Origin: Heligmosomoides polygyrus polygyrus
Taxonomy: Eukaryota > Nematoda > Chromadorea > Rhabditida > Heligmosomidae
Direction: 5' to 3'
Assembly: GCA_947396885.1 (NCBI GenBank)
Contig: OX377204.1
Coordinates: forward strand, 47,665,139-47,729,138
Length of the DNA stretch: 64,000 nt
Shown here: piece after piece, positions 44,921 to 57,673 of the stretch
Layout: each line of letters begins with the position of its first letter
Position numbering within the stretch: the first letter of the stretch is position 1
Translations under genes and position numbers: made by a program
The notes under the pieces: generated by a model
The model's database searches: none
Told to the model about the DNA's origin: nothing
What the model saw: only the letters and a program-made list of their open reading frames with translations

Positions 44921-45954
44921 TTTTGATGCTCTATTGTGATACTGTGGCAAAATACCGCGTCCTGTGAGCAGGCTTCTCGAATCCGACTTAGCAGTTTCCT
45001 AGAGAAAGAGACGAGTATTCTTGATCCACGTCATTTGGTAAAGAGCTCTCGATAATTTTGTTTAAAACAGATACACGCTAACCCTAGCGATTAGAACTGA
45101 CGCAAATCCACGATCGAACATCATTCGCGATTGGAGGCGGAGTCTAGAAAGTGGCTACATTCAGCTGCAAATAATAAACCACTGACGTTTCTATCGGTTA
45201 GCATTATACTTCATAGGTCGGAGCCAACTGGAATTCAAAATGCGGTAAAACCGAGCGTGTAGCATTTCAAGAAAAGGTCGAACTGGTTTTGAAAGTTTTG
45301 ATTGCTGCTCCATTTTCGGTAGTGTGCTTGAGTTTATCGTACTCGCCCTTTATGATCCATTTAGGATCCTGCAGACTCCCGGGAAGCAGACGTTCGTTAC
45401 ATAACTGGCGAATGATAGCCCGAGGGTAGCCAGAGCGAGTGCAGATTTACTAAATAACAGTGCAATAATTTAGTTTTTGAAATCGGACGAGTACAGGTAA
45501 AGATGCATTGGAAACCGCACTCTAGATTGGTTTAGGTCATCGCGACATCTGATATTGTCGATCGATGGATCAGAACTTGAGAGCACTTTTAAAGTCACAA
45601 AATTGCTTTGCTGGAATCTCTCCACATTTAAGTGATCTTCTGAATTCGAATATCGCGCTGTGGTTATTGCTTGGTACCTTCTCTATGGATGTGTAACTAT
45701 CTTCTTGCAACGGTCTATCTACCGTTTTCACTTGCTGCGTTTAAAATCGACTTCAGCAAACTCAAACTGAACCTGTTTTGATTTAAACTGCGCTCTTTCC
45801 AACTGACTACTTAAATGGGAGTAGCCTTAAATCAATCCAGATACCTTCTAAATCAAAAATGTCTTTTCTATGGAATCAAACTGAAGATGCCTGAAGAAGG
45901 TCGCCTCAAGGAATACGTTTACCTTCCCGTTTTAAAGCGACTACATTTCTGATG
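44921..45954. other. No recognisable feature
   Basis: No open frame, repeat or splice pattern that I can support. Confidence 0.4.
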
Positions 45955-47425
45955 TAAGGGGACGTACGATGGCACGTAAAAACACCCCCCTGTGCAATCG
46001 ATTGGGTCAGGCCTTCGGGATGGCGTGTAGTGGAGCCGACGGTGCGGGATCGTCCGCTGGCTTAGCAGCCTCGAGGGGAACAGATATACAGATTACGTCA
46101 GAACAGTGCCCATTGAACGTAACCCGAAATTAGACGTGCGGCTTACTTGATAAGCCGTATTTCGCGGTAAATGCTAAGGAAAAACACTTTGCAACAGATG
46201 TTATGAAATTGGGACAATGTAAATGAGAAGGAAATGCACTTTGGATCTGCTATTACGATCTGTGTCTAAAATTCAGTTGCTTACTGAGTATGTGTGTCAC
46301 ACAGTCACTATTGCTCGCCACAGTATGGCGCGGCGGAATGGCGTGGCGAGTAGCTACATGCAGTGAAGGTAAATGCTGTCTTATCTCTTCGTTTCGATTA
46401 TAGAAGCTACAGCTGCAGTATTATTTGTTTGTTTTCTTTACTATCAGTGTGCCTTGTCTCGTTTTCTTGGTGTTGGTGACACTTTTTATAAGGTGACCCC
46501 CCCGGACCCTATTTGCGCCTTTTTTCAAAGCATTCGCATCCATTTCGAGGTTGTAATCCGTGAGTTTGCTCCAAAAATGTCGGATTTGAGCAGTTGCCTT
46601 CGCTCAGAGTTAATCTTAATGGTCACTAAAAGAATCGGCATGCTCTGAATTGCGTTGATTTTTACTGTCCTAAGAAATGTAGCAAATGTGGGAGGAATAG
46701 GAATATCTGTATTTGTGTTACTTTCATGGGTGAGTTCGCAGCGCTGGCAGAGCTGCGGTCTTCAGCTAATCGCAGAAGCGCGTTAATGAAGAAGTTGGAC
46801 GGCTGTTAATTCATCCCTGATGACATCCAAGACGGATCGAAACACGAACACAATAGAACTAAATAAAAAACAAAATGGCACTATAGTACTTTCATCACTC
46901 CAGAGGTCTAGAAGTGGAGAAAATTTTCCGCCCAAACTTCGCCCAGGGGGTATATTTAGGGTGCTGATCACAAATCTGACATCCGTTTTTGAAATTTGGG
47001 CTAGTTACAGTAGAAACTGTAGCCGATTATTCATGTCGCAGTGAGGTAAGTTTATGAGTACTGCACGTCTTCTGAACCCCTGCGAACATTGTACGGTGTC
47101 ATTCCAGTGGACGCCAAATAACGTCTGCTGTGCATCTTCTGCGTCCTTTCGCACATTAAACATAGAAGCAGTCGACTAGCACACGATTCCTTCCTCTTTG
47201 CCCGCACATCGCGCGAGTTAGTCGGTCTCCAGTACTACCGAGTTGTGTGCTCATCAGTACTACATGTAATCCTTTTCAGTCCCCTCGAAGCTAATGAGCC
47301 AGTAGACGATGCCGCGCCATCGGCTCCTCTGTACGGTGCGTAAGCGCGCGCCATCGCGAAGGCCTGACCCGATCGATTGCACAGGGGGTGTTTTTACGTG
47401 CCATCGTGGACATACACGTATCTTC
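45955..47425. mobile_element. ~1.47-kb element with ~125-bp inverted ends
   Basis: CGATGGCACGTAAAAACACC followed by GTGCAATCGAT and GGTCAGGCCTTCG at 45968-46020 recurs inverted at 47340-47418. The arms stretch to about 46090 and 47275. Ends and target duplication could not be set. No transposase frame lies inside. Confidence 0.6.
46340..46530 (+). repeat. Interspersed repeat bounded by a G/C run (copy 1)
   Basis: AGTAGCTACATGCAGTGAA, then TTGGTGTTGGTGACACTTTT and a C run followed by CCCTATTTGCGCC. The same blocks, inverted, lie at 62735-63060. Confidence 0.6.
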
Positions 47426-47713
47426 TTACCAAGGCGTAAAAGCACTGAGTAGGGGTGACCCCTCCTTTACCCTATTTGCGCCCATTTCAGCAGGGAAGAA
47501 ACGTACCTGAGAGCGGTAAATTAATGTTTTCGGGTTGTTTTGCTCCATAGCACAGCGTCCTACGAATCCGCCTTCTAACTCTTCTATAGTCGGGAAACTG
47601 CGGTGCCATGATCTGAAATGAAGAGGTACTGAGTCAATACATACAATATTCCTGAGGGGAAAAATGGAAACCATCACGAGACATAGTAAGTCCACCTCGG
47701 AGCAAGTGCAGAG
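47426..47713. other. Flank of the left MULE copy
   Basis: Short unique stretch. A GGGGTGACCCCTCC piece near 47452 resembles the C/G-run repeat at 46490 and 63875. Confidence 0.4.
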
Positions 47714-48473
47714 GACTCGCGTCTACGTTGCCACAGGTAGCGACCAGTTGTCCGGGGCGGAGTCGGAACAGTTGTCCTACAGTAACCAGGCGTTCGTTGC
47801 GGGACCACCTGCTTCGTTAGCTCAACAGCTGACGCGGTGTGCTCGTCGGTGAGGCCGTCGGTTTCTGCTCGTTTTTATGTTCGTTTTCCTCCGTTTCGCG
47901 TAGTTTTTCTTGTTTCCCTAGCGTCGTCTTCTTCTGCATGCGTTCCTTGGTATCTTCGTGCGCACCTTTTTCGATTTCTTGCCGTTTTTCCTCGTTTATG
48001 ATGCCGTTTTATATTTTAATCCGCGGCCTCACACTTTTCGCCCAATTTTCTCTTGCATTCGCGGTCTATTTGTTGTACAAAGTATCCTTTTTGTTTATAG
48101 ATGCGCATTTTCAGGTCAGTTCGCCTCTACTGCTGGTACTGCCCTGCTGTCTACAAAGGAGTGCGCCCATATTCCTTTCTCATGTATTCTCCCCGTCCAT
48201 ATTCTCTGCTCTACTCATTCTTTGCTGACATTCTGCCCACTTCTCGCCGCTGTTATGCACAGGTATGATTGAAAATTCATTCATTATCAAATAAGTTTGG
48301 TAGTCATCCCCAGCCCCCCCCCCCCCCCGCTCCCCTCTGCGATACGCAAATCCTCAGGCGTACCCACGATCCATTACTGACCTCTAGGATCAGGAATGGC
48401 CCGTGAGCGCTTGAGGCGTATCCATCCGATGACCCTTACCATCTCCAATGCCTAGAGAACGCCAGAGGCGTAT
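47714..48473 (+). repeat. Left MULE copy: left TIR
   Basis: 760 bp, inverted match to 53492-54237 and direct match to 55921-56674. Confidence 0.9.
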
Positions 48474-49095
48474 CCTGGGGAGCGTATAACCTTGGCGCGC
48501 ATGCGCAACTCATTTCTTGTTTGGTATATATTGACTTAAGGTGACCGACTCCACACAGACTTCTTCCAGCTCATACTTTTTACTTCTATTTTCTCCTCCT
48601 TTTCTCCGCTAGCACCTTATGAACTCATCTTTACTCTCCCTAGTTTTCTCATCCCTATCCTACGTGGTATTTTACTTGTGCTCAGTACTGGTTACGGGGC
48701 ATTCAAATTGTCCTAATTTTCACTTATCTGTCCCAAAGTTTTATTTTGGTGGTGGGATACATTGCACGGTTGTGGGTGCATGTCTAGAAAGGGGTCCACC
48801 TGCCTTTCTTCCAAAACTGGTTGAATCATCACGCTCAAAACAGGCTTCCAAGTGCAGCTAAAGTGTGTATTTATCCAAGCTTAACGTTTTCATTTCGCTG
48901 CTTTTTGATCATGATGTTGGACTTGTGGAGGAAAATCAGGCCCCCTTTCTAAACGCCTATTTGGGTCTCAAGACTAGAATAATCTAGTAAACTTCTTCGC
49001 AGCGGTGTGCAGTGAAATACTTTTTTTTTGAAAGAGTTGAAAATGTGTTCCCATGAAAACAGACCAAGTATAATTTTTATCGATGCATATGTATT

Positions 49096-49101
49096 TTTAT
49101 T
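49096..49101 (-). terminator. Polyadenylation signal, left MULE gene
   Basis: AATAAA on the minus strand about 118 bases past the stop; mirrored at 61071-61076 in the right copy. Confidence 0.5.
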
Positions 49102-49218
49102 GATACGAATTGATATAAGTATTGTAAGCGTATTCATGACTATTGCTTCATAATAACGGTGGGAATATGTAGTGTTGACAAAATGGCAGAACGTTTAGGT
49201 GATTTTTGGCAATGGTTC

Positions 49219-52200
49219 TTAGTCAGGCAAACACGCCACGTATTTCCCTTTCTTGCAAGCGACGCACTGGCTTCGAGGCTGAGCTCTGCCACATGCTGCA
49301 TGGACCCATATCTTGCAAGTGGTGTTGTCGCATCGAAGCCATTCAGTAATTCTAGCCTCTTCTTCTTCGGGATCCATGTCATCTGGTAGCTCTGGGTCCG
49401 TTTTGAAACAGATGGAACAATATGATATTTCATCTGGATCAACACGGACTCTATCTGAAGACTGAGTGCGTCGACGCCTTGCCTTCATCTTTTGCCCTTC
49501 CTGGAAATAGGTGCAAATAGTGAGTGATATATTTGATGTACACTTTGCAAAACTTACGTTGTACATCCTTATTGTTGTCAGGCGTGATCTCGCTCCAGCG
49601 ATTTCAAACCGTGGCTGGAGGGGAGCAACTGTAACGCCGATGTCGTGCATTGACAACGTGTTCAGCTCCCCAACAATGTGCCTAAGGGTTTCCAGTGATT
49701 CGGGAGACTCCATTTTCGTGAGAGCCTTGATCTTGGCGTTAATAGTAGCGAAGTGCTGAAACAATCCAATAATAGTAATAATAACAATGGCGATCGTAGT
49801 TCATACTAGAGACAACAAATTTCTCCTAATTTACCTGCGACGCTTCTGACCACAGCCGTTTTCGCATTTCTTTCTCCTGTGCTCTCACTGCTCCTTCTTC
49901 GGTAGATGTTGGTATTTGGGGCGTTTCCTCTTGTTCTTCTACCACTAAGCCTTCATCCCTTGATTGTACTACATTCTCGGGCTGTGGCAGTTCAGCATTG
50001 TCTAGGATGAATGCATAACGTTGAAGGATCAAAGGACTTCTCCGCCTTACTCACCGCCATAAGTTAGAAGGGCGTGCATATGCTCGCAGCTTATTCCCGC
50101 TCTTGACGACGTTAGACAAGTGCACGTAAACTGATACGAACATACACCACATTTGCTGCAGTGCAGATTCAGCTAAAAAGTACCGCTTCAGATAGGATAA
50201 TCTATGATATTCCTAAATTTTATCGTTAGTGTACCTTCGTGTCACAAGTGCAAAAACTTTCGAATGTCACGCGAAACACCCTTCCATTTGAGATGCTCGT
50301 CACCTCCCACACTGCAGGCTCTAATCTTTTAATACAGTTAGCGCTGTAGAAAGTGACAGCAGCTCGGTGTGCAGCGTTACACTCACGCACTCTATAGGGT
50401 GTCATGAATCTGCGCCTATCCTGTAAAACTGTACATATACAAAGAATATGTAGGTCGTTTATTCAGAAACGCGCACCTCAACTAGAGTTGAATCAGCCAG
50501 TTCCTCTGTCGCTCTTATGAGTGTCTCAATCAAAAAGTCGAGGCGTGTGTTGGCAGACCGTCGTAATTTTTCAGTCTTCAGTCTGTTGTGCCAACGCTCA
50601 GCGATCATAGTTGTGTTGAAGGGTAGACCATGGCGTGTAAAGGACGCCCACTCATGAATCCGGCCTAGTTAATTTGTTGTATAGATGGAGGAGTGGTCAC
50701 GTGCAATCACTTACCTAGGTAGTAGTTCTGTAAATACGTTTCAAAGGTGTTCTCATCGTTCTCTCTAAGAAACGATAGAATTTCTGCGAGGCGACTTCTG
50801 AAGGTAGTTTCTTCAGAAATTTTCAACAGATCGCTCAACGCCTTGTCAATGGCTCTGCGGTTCCTCGCCTGCAATGTCGGTGGAACGTGAATTATGACAC
50901 TATTTTTTTAAAGCTGCCATGCCTACCTTTACAACCTTGGAAGTTTTCCGCGTCCAGGTCTTGTAGATGTGGTATCGGCAGAAGTTCAATGTTGTTTGTG
51001 CATCGGGGAAAACCTCTTTGAAGCCGTTGTAAAAAGCTAATGCCTCATCCGTCATGAGCACCTTTGGGTCAAAATTGGGAACGAGTTCCTTTACGACTTC
51101 AAAGAGGCAAGTAATATCTGCGGAAGACATGTGGCTTGAGATCAAGAATCCTTAAATAAGTCACAATAAACGCCCACAAAATCCACAAAAAAAAATTCAG
51201 TGCATCAAAATACCCACCTGCTGGCAACCCGCGATCTCTTCCGTCTGCTACCATTAGTGCAGCTACTTTGAGGTTGTACCTTGTGAGATCAAAAGTGTCG
51301 TCTATTGCGATTCCTCTTTCGCCGTACCTCATAAGCCAGTCCAGTTGAACAGGTGTTATGATAACTGTAAATATAGCCAATCGCAAGAGCATAATCTTTA
51401 AAAATTCCGTTCTTGCCTATCCGGATGTTTTGTGCGTCCTCTGGTAACTCGATAACGCGAATGCCATCGCGCTCGTTCTGCTCAGCTGCTCGCATATGAA
51501 CAGACGTTACGTCGTTGTTGTCCCTACATCCTGGTCTTAGGAGATATCTTTGGCTTATGTTCCTAAATGTGAAACAAATTATTGATCCTCTTGACTGCTT
51601 GATCTTCTACCTCACCATAAGTCCTTTTTAGTGACGAAGAACAGCTTCGAATGTCGAGGATCGTGGTTCTCCCTTAGCATTTTAATGATATGGTCGAAAG
51701 AGAATTCTGGAATTCCACTATTTTCCTCATTTCCTCACAGTTCTTGCTCATAATGTTGCTTTCAGAAATCGTACCATTTATCAAATTCTTTAGGTACTCT
51801 TCCTGGAGAGGAGTCCAGCGAGTCATAGAAGGATCGAGATCATGACCGATATGTCCAAAACACCCCTTCACCCTGACCGCGCCGCTTTCGTCCGTAGAGA
51901 CTATCATGTGTGCTGTACAGTGCGATATTTCTTTCTTGCTCGACCGTATTCTTCGCTGTCCTCTAGTTTCATAAATCCCTTCTCTATCACATCTAAAATA
52001 ATGTTTGTTGACACAAATCGAGAAAGGGTTTTATGTTACAGGTACCTGAGATACACGATACCACCGGCGCGGTTACGTCTCCTGAAGGATGTGCAACTGT
52101 TGGTGCACATGGTCTCCATCCATCTCTGTGAAGGAATCATTGCTCCAAAAGGATTTTCTGTTTGTACTATTTTGAAGAGAACTGTTCGAAAGCTACCTCA

Positions 52201-52496
52201 TATTCATCCTTATTCTCGAACTGCTCCTCAACAATTGTGTAGCCTTTGTAAACGTTTTCCTGATCGCCGTGAATATCTTCGCTGTCGTGATCGTCGTGAA
52301 TATCGGAGCAGTGTTCAACGAAGTCCACATAATCAGCAAGTTGAATACCGCACAAGGGACAATTCATGAAGTTTTTAGATCGCAAGGTGACCATCGTCGA
52401 AAAAGGAGCTTTGTGAACATTTCGCATGTGTGCGTGAATGCTCTTTGGATGGAAAGATCTCCCACAAAAAACACACTCCGCTTTTTCCTTCGACAT
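49219..52496 (-). CDS. MULE transposase with C2H2, SWIM-like and PHD fingers, left copy
   Basis: Minus-strand gene; the exons mirror those of the right copy (positions add to about 110172). In order: two C2H2-like motifs (CVFCGRSFHPKSIHAHMRNVH and a second CPLC...H..H; 52496-52167); MULE N-terminal part with HCTAHMIVSTDESG; DDE core with GIAIDDTFDLTRYNL (first Asp), VLMTDEALAFYNGF (second), FCRYHIYKTW (the C-x2-H block) and MIAERWHNRLK (Glu); SWIM-like FTCTCLTSSRAG ... SCEHMHALL; an acidic Glu-rich linker; and a C-terminal PHD finger (YCSICFKTDPE, WLRCDNTTCKIWVHAACGR, QCVACKKGKY). At every difference from the right copy this one keeps the open reading. Two exon joins remain unresolved. It would cut and move the element in the nucleus. 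Confidence 0.8.
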
Positions 52497-53491
52497 GCTA
52501 AAAGTGTCTCTTGGCTCATTGGTAGTATATTCAGGAACGAAAGCAGACTCGAGAATGCATATTTGTTGAAAAGTTTGATGAAGGGATGTTGAAAACTTCA
52601 GTGAAACCGAATGTAGTAGACCTCGGAGTATTAACAAGCAAACTGAAATAGGACTTGAATAGGTTTTGTTAAAAAAGGTTACGTGAAGTTCTGAGGAAAG
52701 AACGATAAATCGACAGCTCCACGAGTTAACCAGAGAGCAGACCAGTGCTGGAAAGTACGTCGTGTGACTGCCTTATGTTGTGGTGAAAGGAGTTAGTCTG
52801 CCTAGTTCTTGCGAAATATTTCTACCACCCTCCCTCTACTCTAGGTACTGTATGTCTGAGGCAGAGTCCCAGATTTCATCATCTTCCAATGTCGACGAAA
52901 CAGACCGCGTAAACAACCTGCAGACAGCAATAGGATGCTAGACAAAGGCCATCTGGAAGAATATCCTAACTTTTGAATAGTACGTGTGACCCAGTGCAAG
53001 GGAGAAATGGGCGAGAATCTTCATGAGTTCTGCCGCAAATCCACCTCGTACTAGACAACTGCACACGCATGAACAAATTCACCAAATCATTGCAGAAAGA
53101 TGGAAGAATGGATTTTCAAACATACCTTGCCATAACTGTCGCAGGAGGAATTGAGCGGAATATCAGCAGTGAATAAATATAGAGAATAATGACGGAAGGA
53201 AATAAAGGGAGCAGAATATCAGCAGTGAGTGTTGGACGGAATATGGGTTATCGGGGGGGGGGGGGGGCAATGGTAAAGAATAGAGATGTAGCAGTAGGTA
53301 GCCGAATATGAAGTAGCAGAATAGGAAGAAGGAATTGGTAGGGAATATGGGAGAAATAAATGGGAAGGGGATTGAGGCGAACGCCGTTGAAACAGCAGGG
53401 CTGTATCAGGCAGCGAACCGAGCTGAAAAAAAGATGTTTCGTCAGTTTTCACGGAAGCACATTTTCAACTCTTTCATTGGAAGCTATCTCA

Positions 53492-54237
53492 ATACGCCTC
53501 TGGCGTTCTCTAGGCATTGGAGATGGTAAGGGTCATCGGATGGATACGCCTCAACCGCTCACTGGGCCATTCCTGATCCTAGAGGTCAGTAATGGATCGT
53601 GGGTACGCCTGAGGATATGCGTATCGCAGAGGGGGGGGGCTGGGGATGACTACCAAATTTATTTGATAATGAATGAATTTTTAAACATACCTGTGCATAA
53701 CAGCGGCGAGCAGTGGGCAGAATGTCAGCAAAGAATGAGTAGAGCAGAGAAATATGGACGGGGAGAATACATGAGAAAGGAATATGGGCAAACTCCGTTG
53801 TAGACAGCAGGGGCAGTACCAAGAGTAGAGGCGAACTGACCTGAAAATGCGCATCTATAAACAAAAAGGTCTGTACAACAAATAGACCGCAAATGCAAGA
53901 GAAAATTGGGCGAAAAGTGTGAGGCCGCGGATAAAGTATAAAACGGCATCATAAACGAGGGAAAAACGGCAAGAAATCGAAAAAGGTGCGCACGAAGATA
54001 CCAAGGAACGCATGCAGAAGAAGACGACGCTAGGGAAACAAGAAAAAACTACGCGAAACGGAGGAAAATGAACATAAAACGAGTAGAAGCCGACGGCCTC
54101 ACCGTCGAACACAACACGTCAGCTGTTGAGCTAACGAAGCAGGTGGTCCCGCAACGAACGCCTGGTTACTGTAGGACAACTGTTCCGACTCCGCCCCGGA
54201 CAACTGGTCGCTACCTGTGGCAACGTAGACGCGAGTC
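53492..54237 (-). repeat. Left MULE copy: right TIR
   Basis: 746 bp, ends GCGAGTC. Small indels against the other TIRs, mostly in homopolymers. Confidence 0.9.
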
Positions 54238-54409
54238 CCCAGGACGGAAGTACCGGACCGCAAGAAAGATATCCACAGAAAAATCTATATTCAGCCATAA
54301 TTTTCGAAACTTCACGCACCAATGCACATTGCACGTTAAAGAGTGTAACCGCACATGACGCGTTATTCAAACCTGGATTTTGGTAGGGGTAACAGCGCCT
54401 TTACTACAC

Positions 54410-55290
54410 AAAAAAAACGGTAAATACCGGTCGATATCGATTGATAGTGACCGATACTTCAAAAATGAACTTCAGATTCGAGTTCAGTGACGTCGATTAG
54501 CCCAGGGGCGGGGAGTCCGGACCGCAAGAAAGATATCCACAAAAAATCGATAATACGGCTCAATCTGGATTGATGGCGATCGACACTTCAGAAAGGGACT
54601 TTGCCCTCGCGTTCAGCGACATCAACTACCCCGGGAGGGAAGTTTCGGATCGCAAGAAAGATATCCACAAAAAAATCGATAATACGGCTCAAATTGGATT
54701 GATGGCGATCGACACTTCAAAATGGGCTTCGCCCTCGCGTTCAGCAACCTCGACTACCCCGGGAGGAAAGTTTCGGACCGAAAGAAAGATATCCACAAAA
54801 AAATCGATAACACGGGTCGATATCGATTGATAGCGACCGACACTTCAAAAATGAACTTCAGGTTCGAGTTCAGTGACGCCCGATTAGCCCGGGGGCGGGG
54901 AGATCGGACCGCAAGAAAGACATCCACAAACAAATCGTAAATGCGGCTCAAAATGGAATGAAGGCGTTCGACACTTCAATAACGGGATTCAGAGTCGTAT
55001 TCACCAACCATGCTACCACTAGGACTAAAATTTCCGATCGCCAGAACGCGTGCAGCGACCTCGACTACCCCGGGAGGGAAGTCTCGGACCGAAAGAAAGA
55101 TATCCACAAAAAATTGATAATACGGCCCAAATGGATTGATGGCGCTCGACACTTCAATAACGGGCTTCATAGTCGCGTTCACCAACCACGATACCCCTAG
55201 GACTGAAATTTCTGATCGCCAAAACGACATCCACAAAAAATCGATAATATCGATCGATATCGATTGGTGGACGGCGCAATGTGATAACGG
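54410..55290 (+). repeat. ~128-bp satellite array between the two MULE copies
   Basis: The core AGAAAGATATCCACAAAAAA followed by TCGATAATACGGCTCAA recurs near 54527, 54655, 54783, 54914, 55094 and 55223, mostly 128-131 bp apart, with an outlying version at 54265. Other parts of the unit (ATTGATGGCGATCGACACTTC, CTACCCCGGGAGG) repeat in the same rhythm. Short palindromic TCGATATCGAT motifs occur inside. Confidence 0.85.
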
Positions 55291-55410
55291 AGGGGTTAGT
55301 GAAATTGAAAAAATATATGCCTAGGTAGACATTTATGTAAGCAAGATAAAACCACTTACTATTTAACCGGAATGATGTCGGCTCCATGTTGCTTGTGGGG
55401 GGGGGGGGTA
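55291..55410. other. Sequence before the second gap
   Basis: Ends in a G run (GTGGGGGGGGGGGGTA) directly at the N run, a common place for an assembly to break. Confidence 0.6.
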
Positions 55411-55610
55411 NNNNNNNNNNNNNNNNNNNNNNNNNNNNNNNNNNNNNNNNNNNNNNNNNNNNNNNNNNNNNNNNNNNNNNNNNNNNNNNNNNNNNNNNNN
55501 NNNNNNNNNNNNNNNNNNNNNNNNNNNNNNNNNNNNNNNNNNNNNNNNNNNNNNNNNNNNNNNNNNNNNNNNNNNNNNNNNNNNNNNNNNNNNNNNNNNN
55601 NNNNNNNNNN
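55411..55610. other. Assembly gap, 200 N
   Basis: Placeholder of exactly 200 N, between the two inverted MULE copies. Confidence 0.95.
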
Positions 55611-55920
55611 TCGTTAGTATTAATCCCCTGGTCGAATTTTGCTTTACATTGCTATGTGCCTGTGCAAACGGAGCGTACGAGCCGACAACCCAATCAAGCA
55701 GGATGGGCACTATTCGATATCACCGGCTGCCGCGTTGCGACGTGCCTGCTGCCGCGCGCGGCGTCGCAGCGCCCCTTAGCGATTTAGCCCCCTGCTTTGG
55801 AGAGCGCAATTCTAAGGAGCACAGATTTTGTCTTCAGCAGGTATCTGTAAAGATTCCATTGAGAAAAAAGGGCAAGCGCCAGGAATGGAAACATCACGGA
55901 ATTGGCGGGAACCAAGATAC

Positions 55921-56674
55921 ACTCGCGTCTACGTTGCCACAGGTAGCGACCAGTTGTCCGGGGCGGAGTCGGAACAGTTGTCCTACAGTAACCAGGCGTT
56001 CGTTGCGGGACCACCTGCTTCGTTAGCTCAACAGCTGACGCGGTGTGGTCGTCGGTGAGGCCGTCGGTTTCTGCTCGTTTTTATGTTCGTTTTCCTCCGT
56101 TTCGCGTAGTTTTTTCTTGTTTCCCTAGCGTCGTCTTCTTCTGCATGCGTTCCTTGGTATCTTCGTGCGCACCTTTTTCGATTTCTTGCCGTTTTTCCTC
56201 GTTTATGATGCCGTTTTATATTTTATCCGCGGCCTCACACTTTTCGCCCAATTTTCTCTTGCATTCGCGGTCTATTTGTTGTACAAAGTATCCTTTTTGT
56301 TTATAGATGCGCATTTTCAGGTCAGTTCGCCTCTACTGCTGGTACTGCCCTGCTGTCTACAACGGAGTTCGCCCATATTCCTTTCTCATGTATTCTCCCC
56401 GTCCATATTCTCTGCTCTACTCATTCTTTGCTGACATTCTGCCCACTTCTCGCCGCTGTTATGCACAGGTATGATTGAAAATTCATTCATTATCAAATAA
56501 GTTTGGTAGTCATCCCCAGCCCCCCCCCCCGCTCCCCTCTGCGATACGCAAATCCTCAGGCGTACCCACGATCCATTACTGACCTCTAGGATCAGGAATG
56601 GCCCGTGAGCGCTTGAGGCGTAACATCCGATGACCCTTACCATCTCCAATGCCTAGAGAACGCCAGAGGCGTAT
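55921..56674 (+). repeat. Right MULE copy: left TIR
   Basis: Direct match to 47714-48473. Contains an exon-like block 56321-56468 between TTTTCAG and GTATGA. Confidence 0.9.
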
Positions 56675-56744
56675 TGAGATAGCTTCCAATGAAAGAGTTG
56701 AAAATGTGCTTCCATGAAAACTGACGAAACATCTTTTTTTTCAG

Positions 56745-57044
56745 CTCGGTTCGCTGCCTGATACAGCCCTGCTGTTTCAACGGCGTTCGCCTCAATTCCC
56801 TTCCCATTTATTTTCTCCCATATTCCCTACCAATTCCTTCTTCCTATTCTGCTACTTCATATTCGGCTACCTACTGCTACATCTCTATTCTTTACCATTG
56901 CCCCCCCCCCCCCCCCCGATAACCCATATTCCGTCCAACACTCACTGCTGATATTCTGCTCCCTTTATTTCCTTCCGTCATTATTCTCTATATTTATTCA
57001 CTGCTGATATTCCGCTCAATTCCTCCTGCGACAGTTATGGCAAG
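56745..57044 (+). other. Exon-like subterminal block, diverged duplicate of a TIR block
   Basis: Bounded by TTTTTTTTCAG and GTATGT. Resembles the TIR block 56321-56468 piece by piece: GCCCTGCTGT, ACGGCGTTCGCC, TGCTGATATTC, and a closing TATGGCAAGGTATG against TATGCACAGGTATG. Probably untranslated leader exons of the transposase gene; no frame is shared between them. Confidence 0.45.
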
Positions 57045-57673
57045 GTATGTTTGAAAATCCATTCTTCCATCTTTCTGCAATGATTTGGTGAATTTGTTCA
57101 TGCGTGTGCAGTTGTCTAGTACGAGGTGGATTTGCGGCAGAACTCATGAAGATTCTCGCCCATTTCTCCCTTGCACTGGGTCACACGTACTATTCAAAAG
57201 TTAGGATATTCTTCCAGATGGCCTTTGTCTAGCATCCTATTGCTGTCTGCAGGTTGTTTACGCGGTCTGTTTCGTCGACATTGGAAGATGATGAAATCTG
57301 GGACTCTGCCTCAGACATACAGTACCTAGAGTAGAGGGAGGGTGGTAGAAATATTTCGCAAGAACTAGGCAGACTAACTCCTTTCACCACAACATAAGGC
57401 AATCACACGACGTACTTTCCAGCACTGGTCTGCTCTCTGGTTAACTCGTGGAGCTGTCGATTTATCGTTCTTTCCTCAGAACTTCACGTAACCTTTTTTA
57501 ACAAAACCTATTCAAGTCCTATTTCAGTTTGCTTGTTAATACTCCGAGGTCTACTACATTCGGTTTCACTGAAGTTTTCAACATCCCTTCATCAAACTTT
57601 TCAACAAATATGCATTCTCGAGTCTGCTTTCGTTCCTGAATATACTACCAATGAGCCAAGAGACACTTTTAGC

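Larger units (their letters stand above)
47714..54237 (-). mobile_element. MULE-type DNA transposon, left copy (6.5 kb)
   Basis: Terminal inverted repeats of about 750 bp (47714-48473 and 53492-54237) with ends GACTCGCGTCTACG enclose one intron-rich transposase gene on the minus strand. Both TIRs carry C/G homopolymer runs. Near both inner TIR borders is CACATTTTCAACTCTTTCA, in inverted orientation. No direct target duplication is seen: AGTGCAGAG on the left, CCCAGGACG on the right. The second copy, inverted, occupies 55921-62310. Confidence 0.85.

Noticed and set aside
47830..48010. Lys/Glu-rich frame on the minus strand of the MULE TIR, looking like a coiled coil
   Set aside because: The TIR copies differ by one-base indels that break this frame, so it is not under coding constraint.
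53220..53480. Tandem GAATAT and TCAGCAGTGA motifs inside the left MULE copy as a separate minisatellite
   Set aside because: They belong to the exon-like subterminal block of the MULE and are mirrored in the right copy, so they are part of the element.
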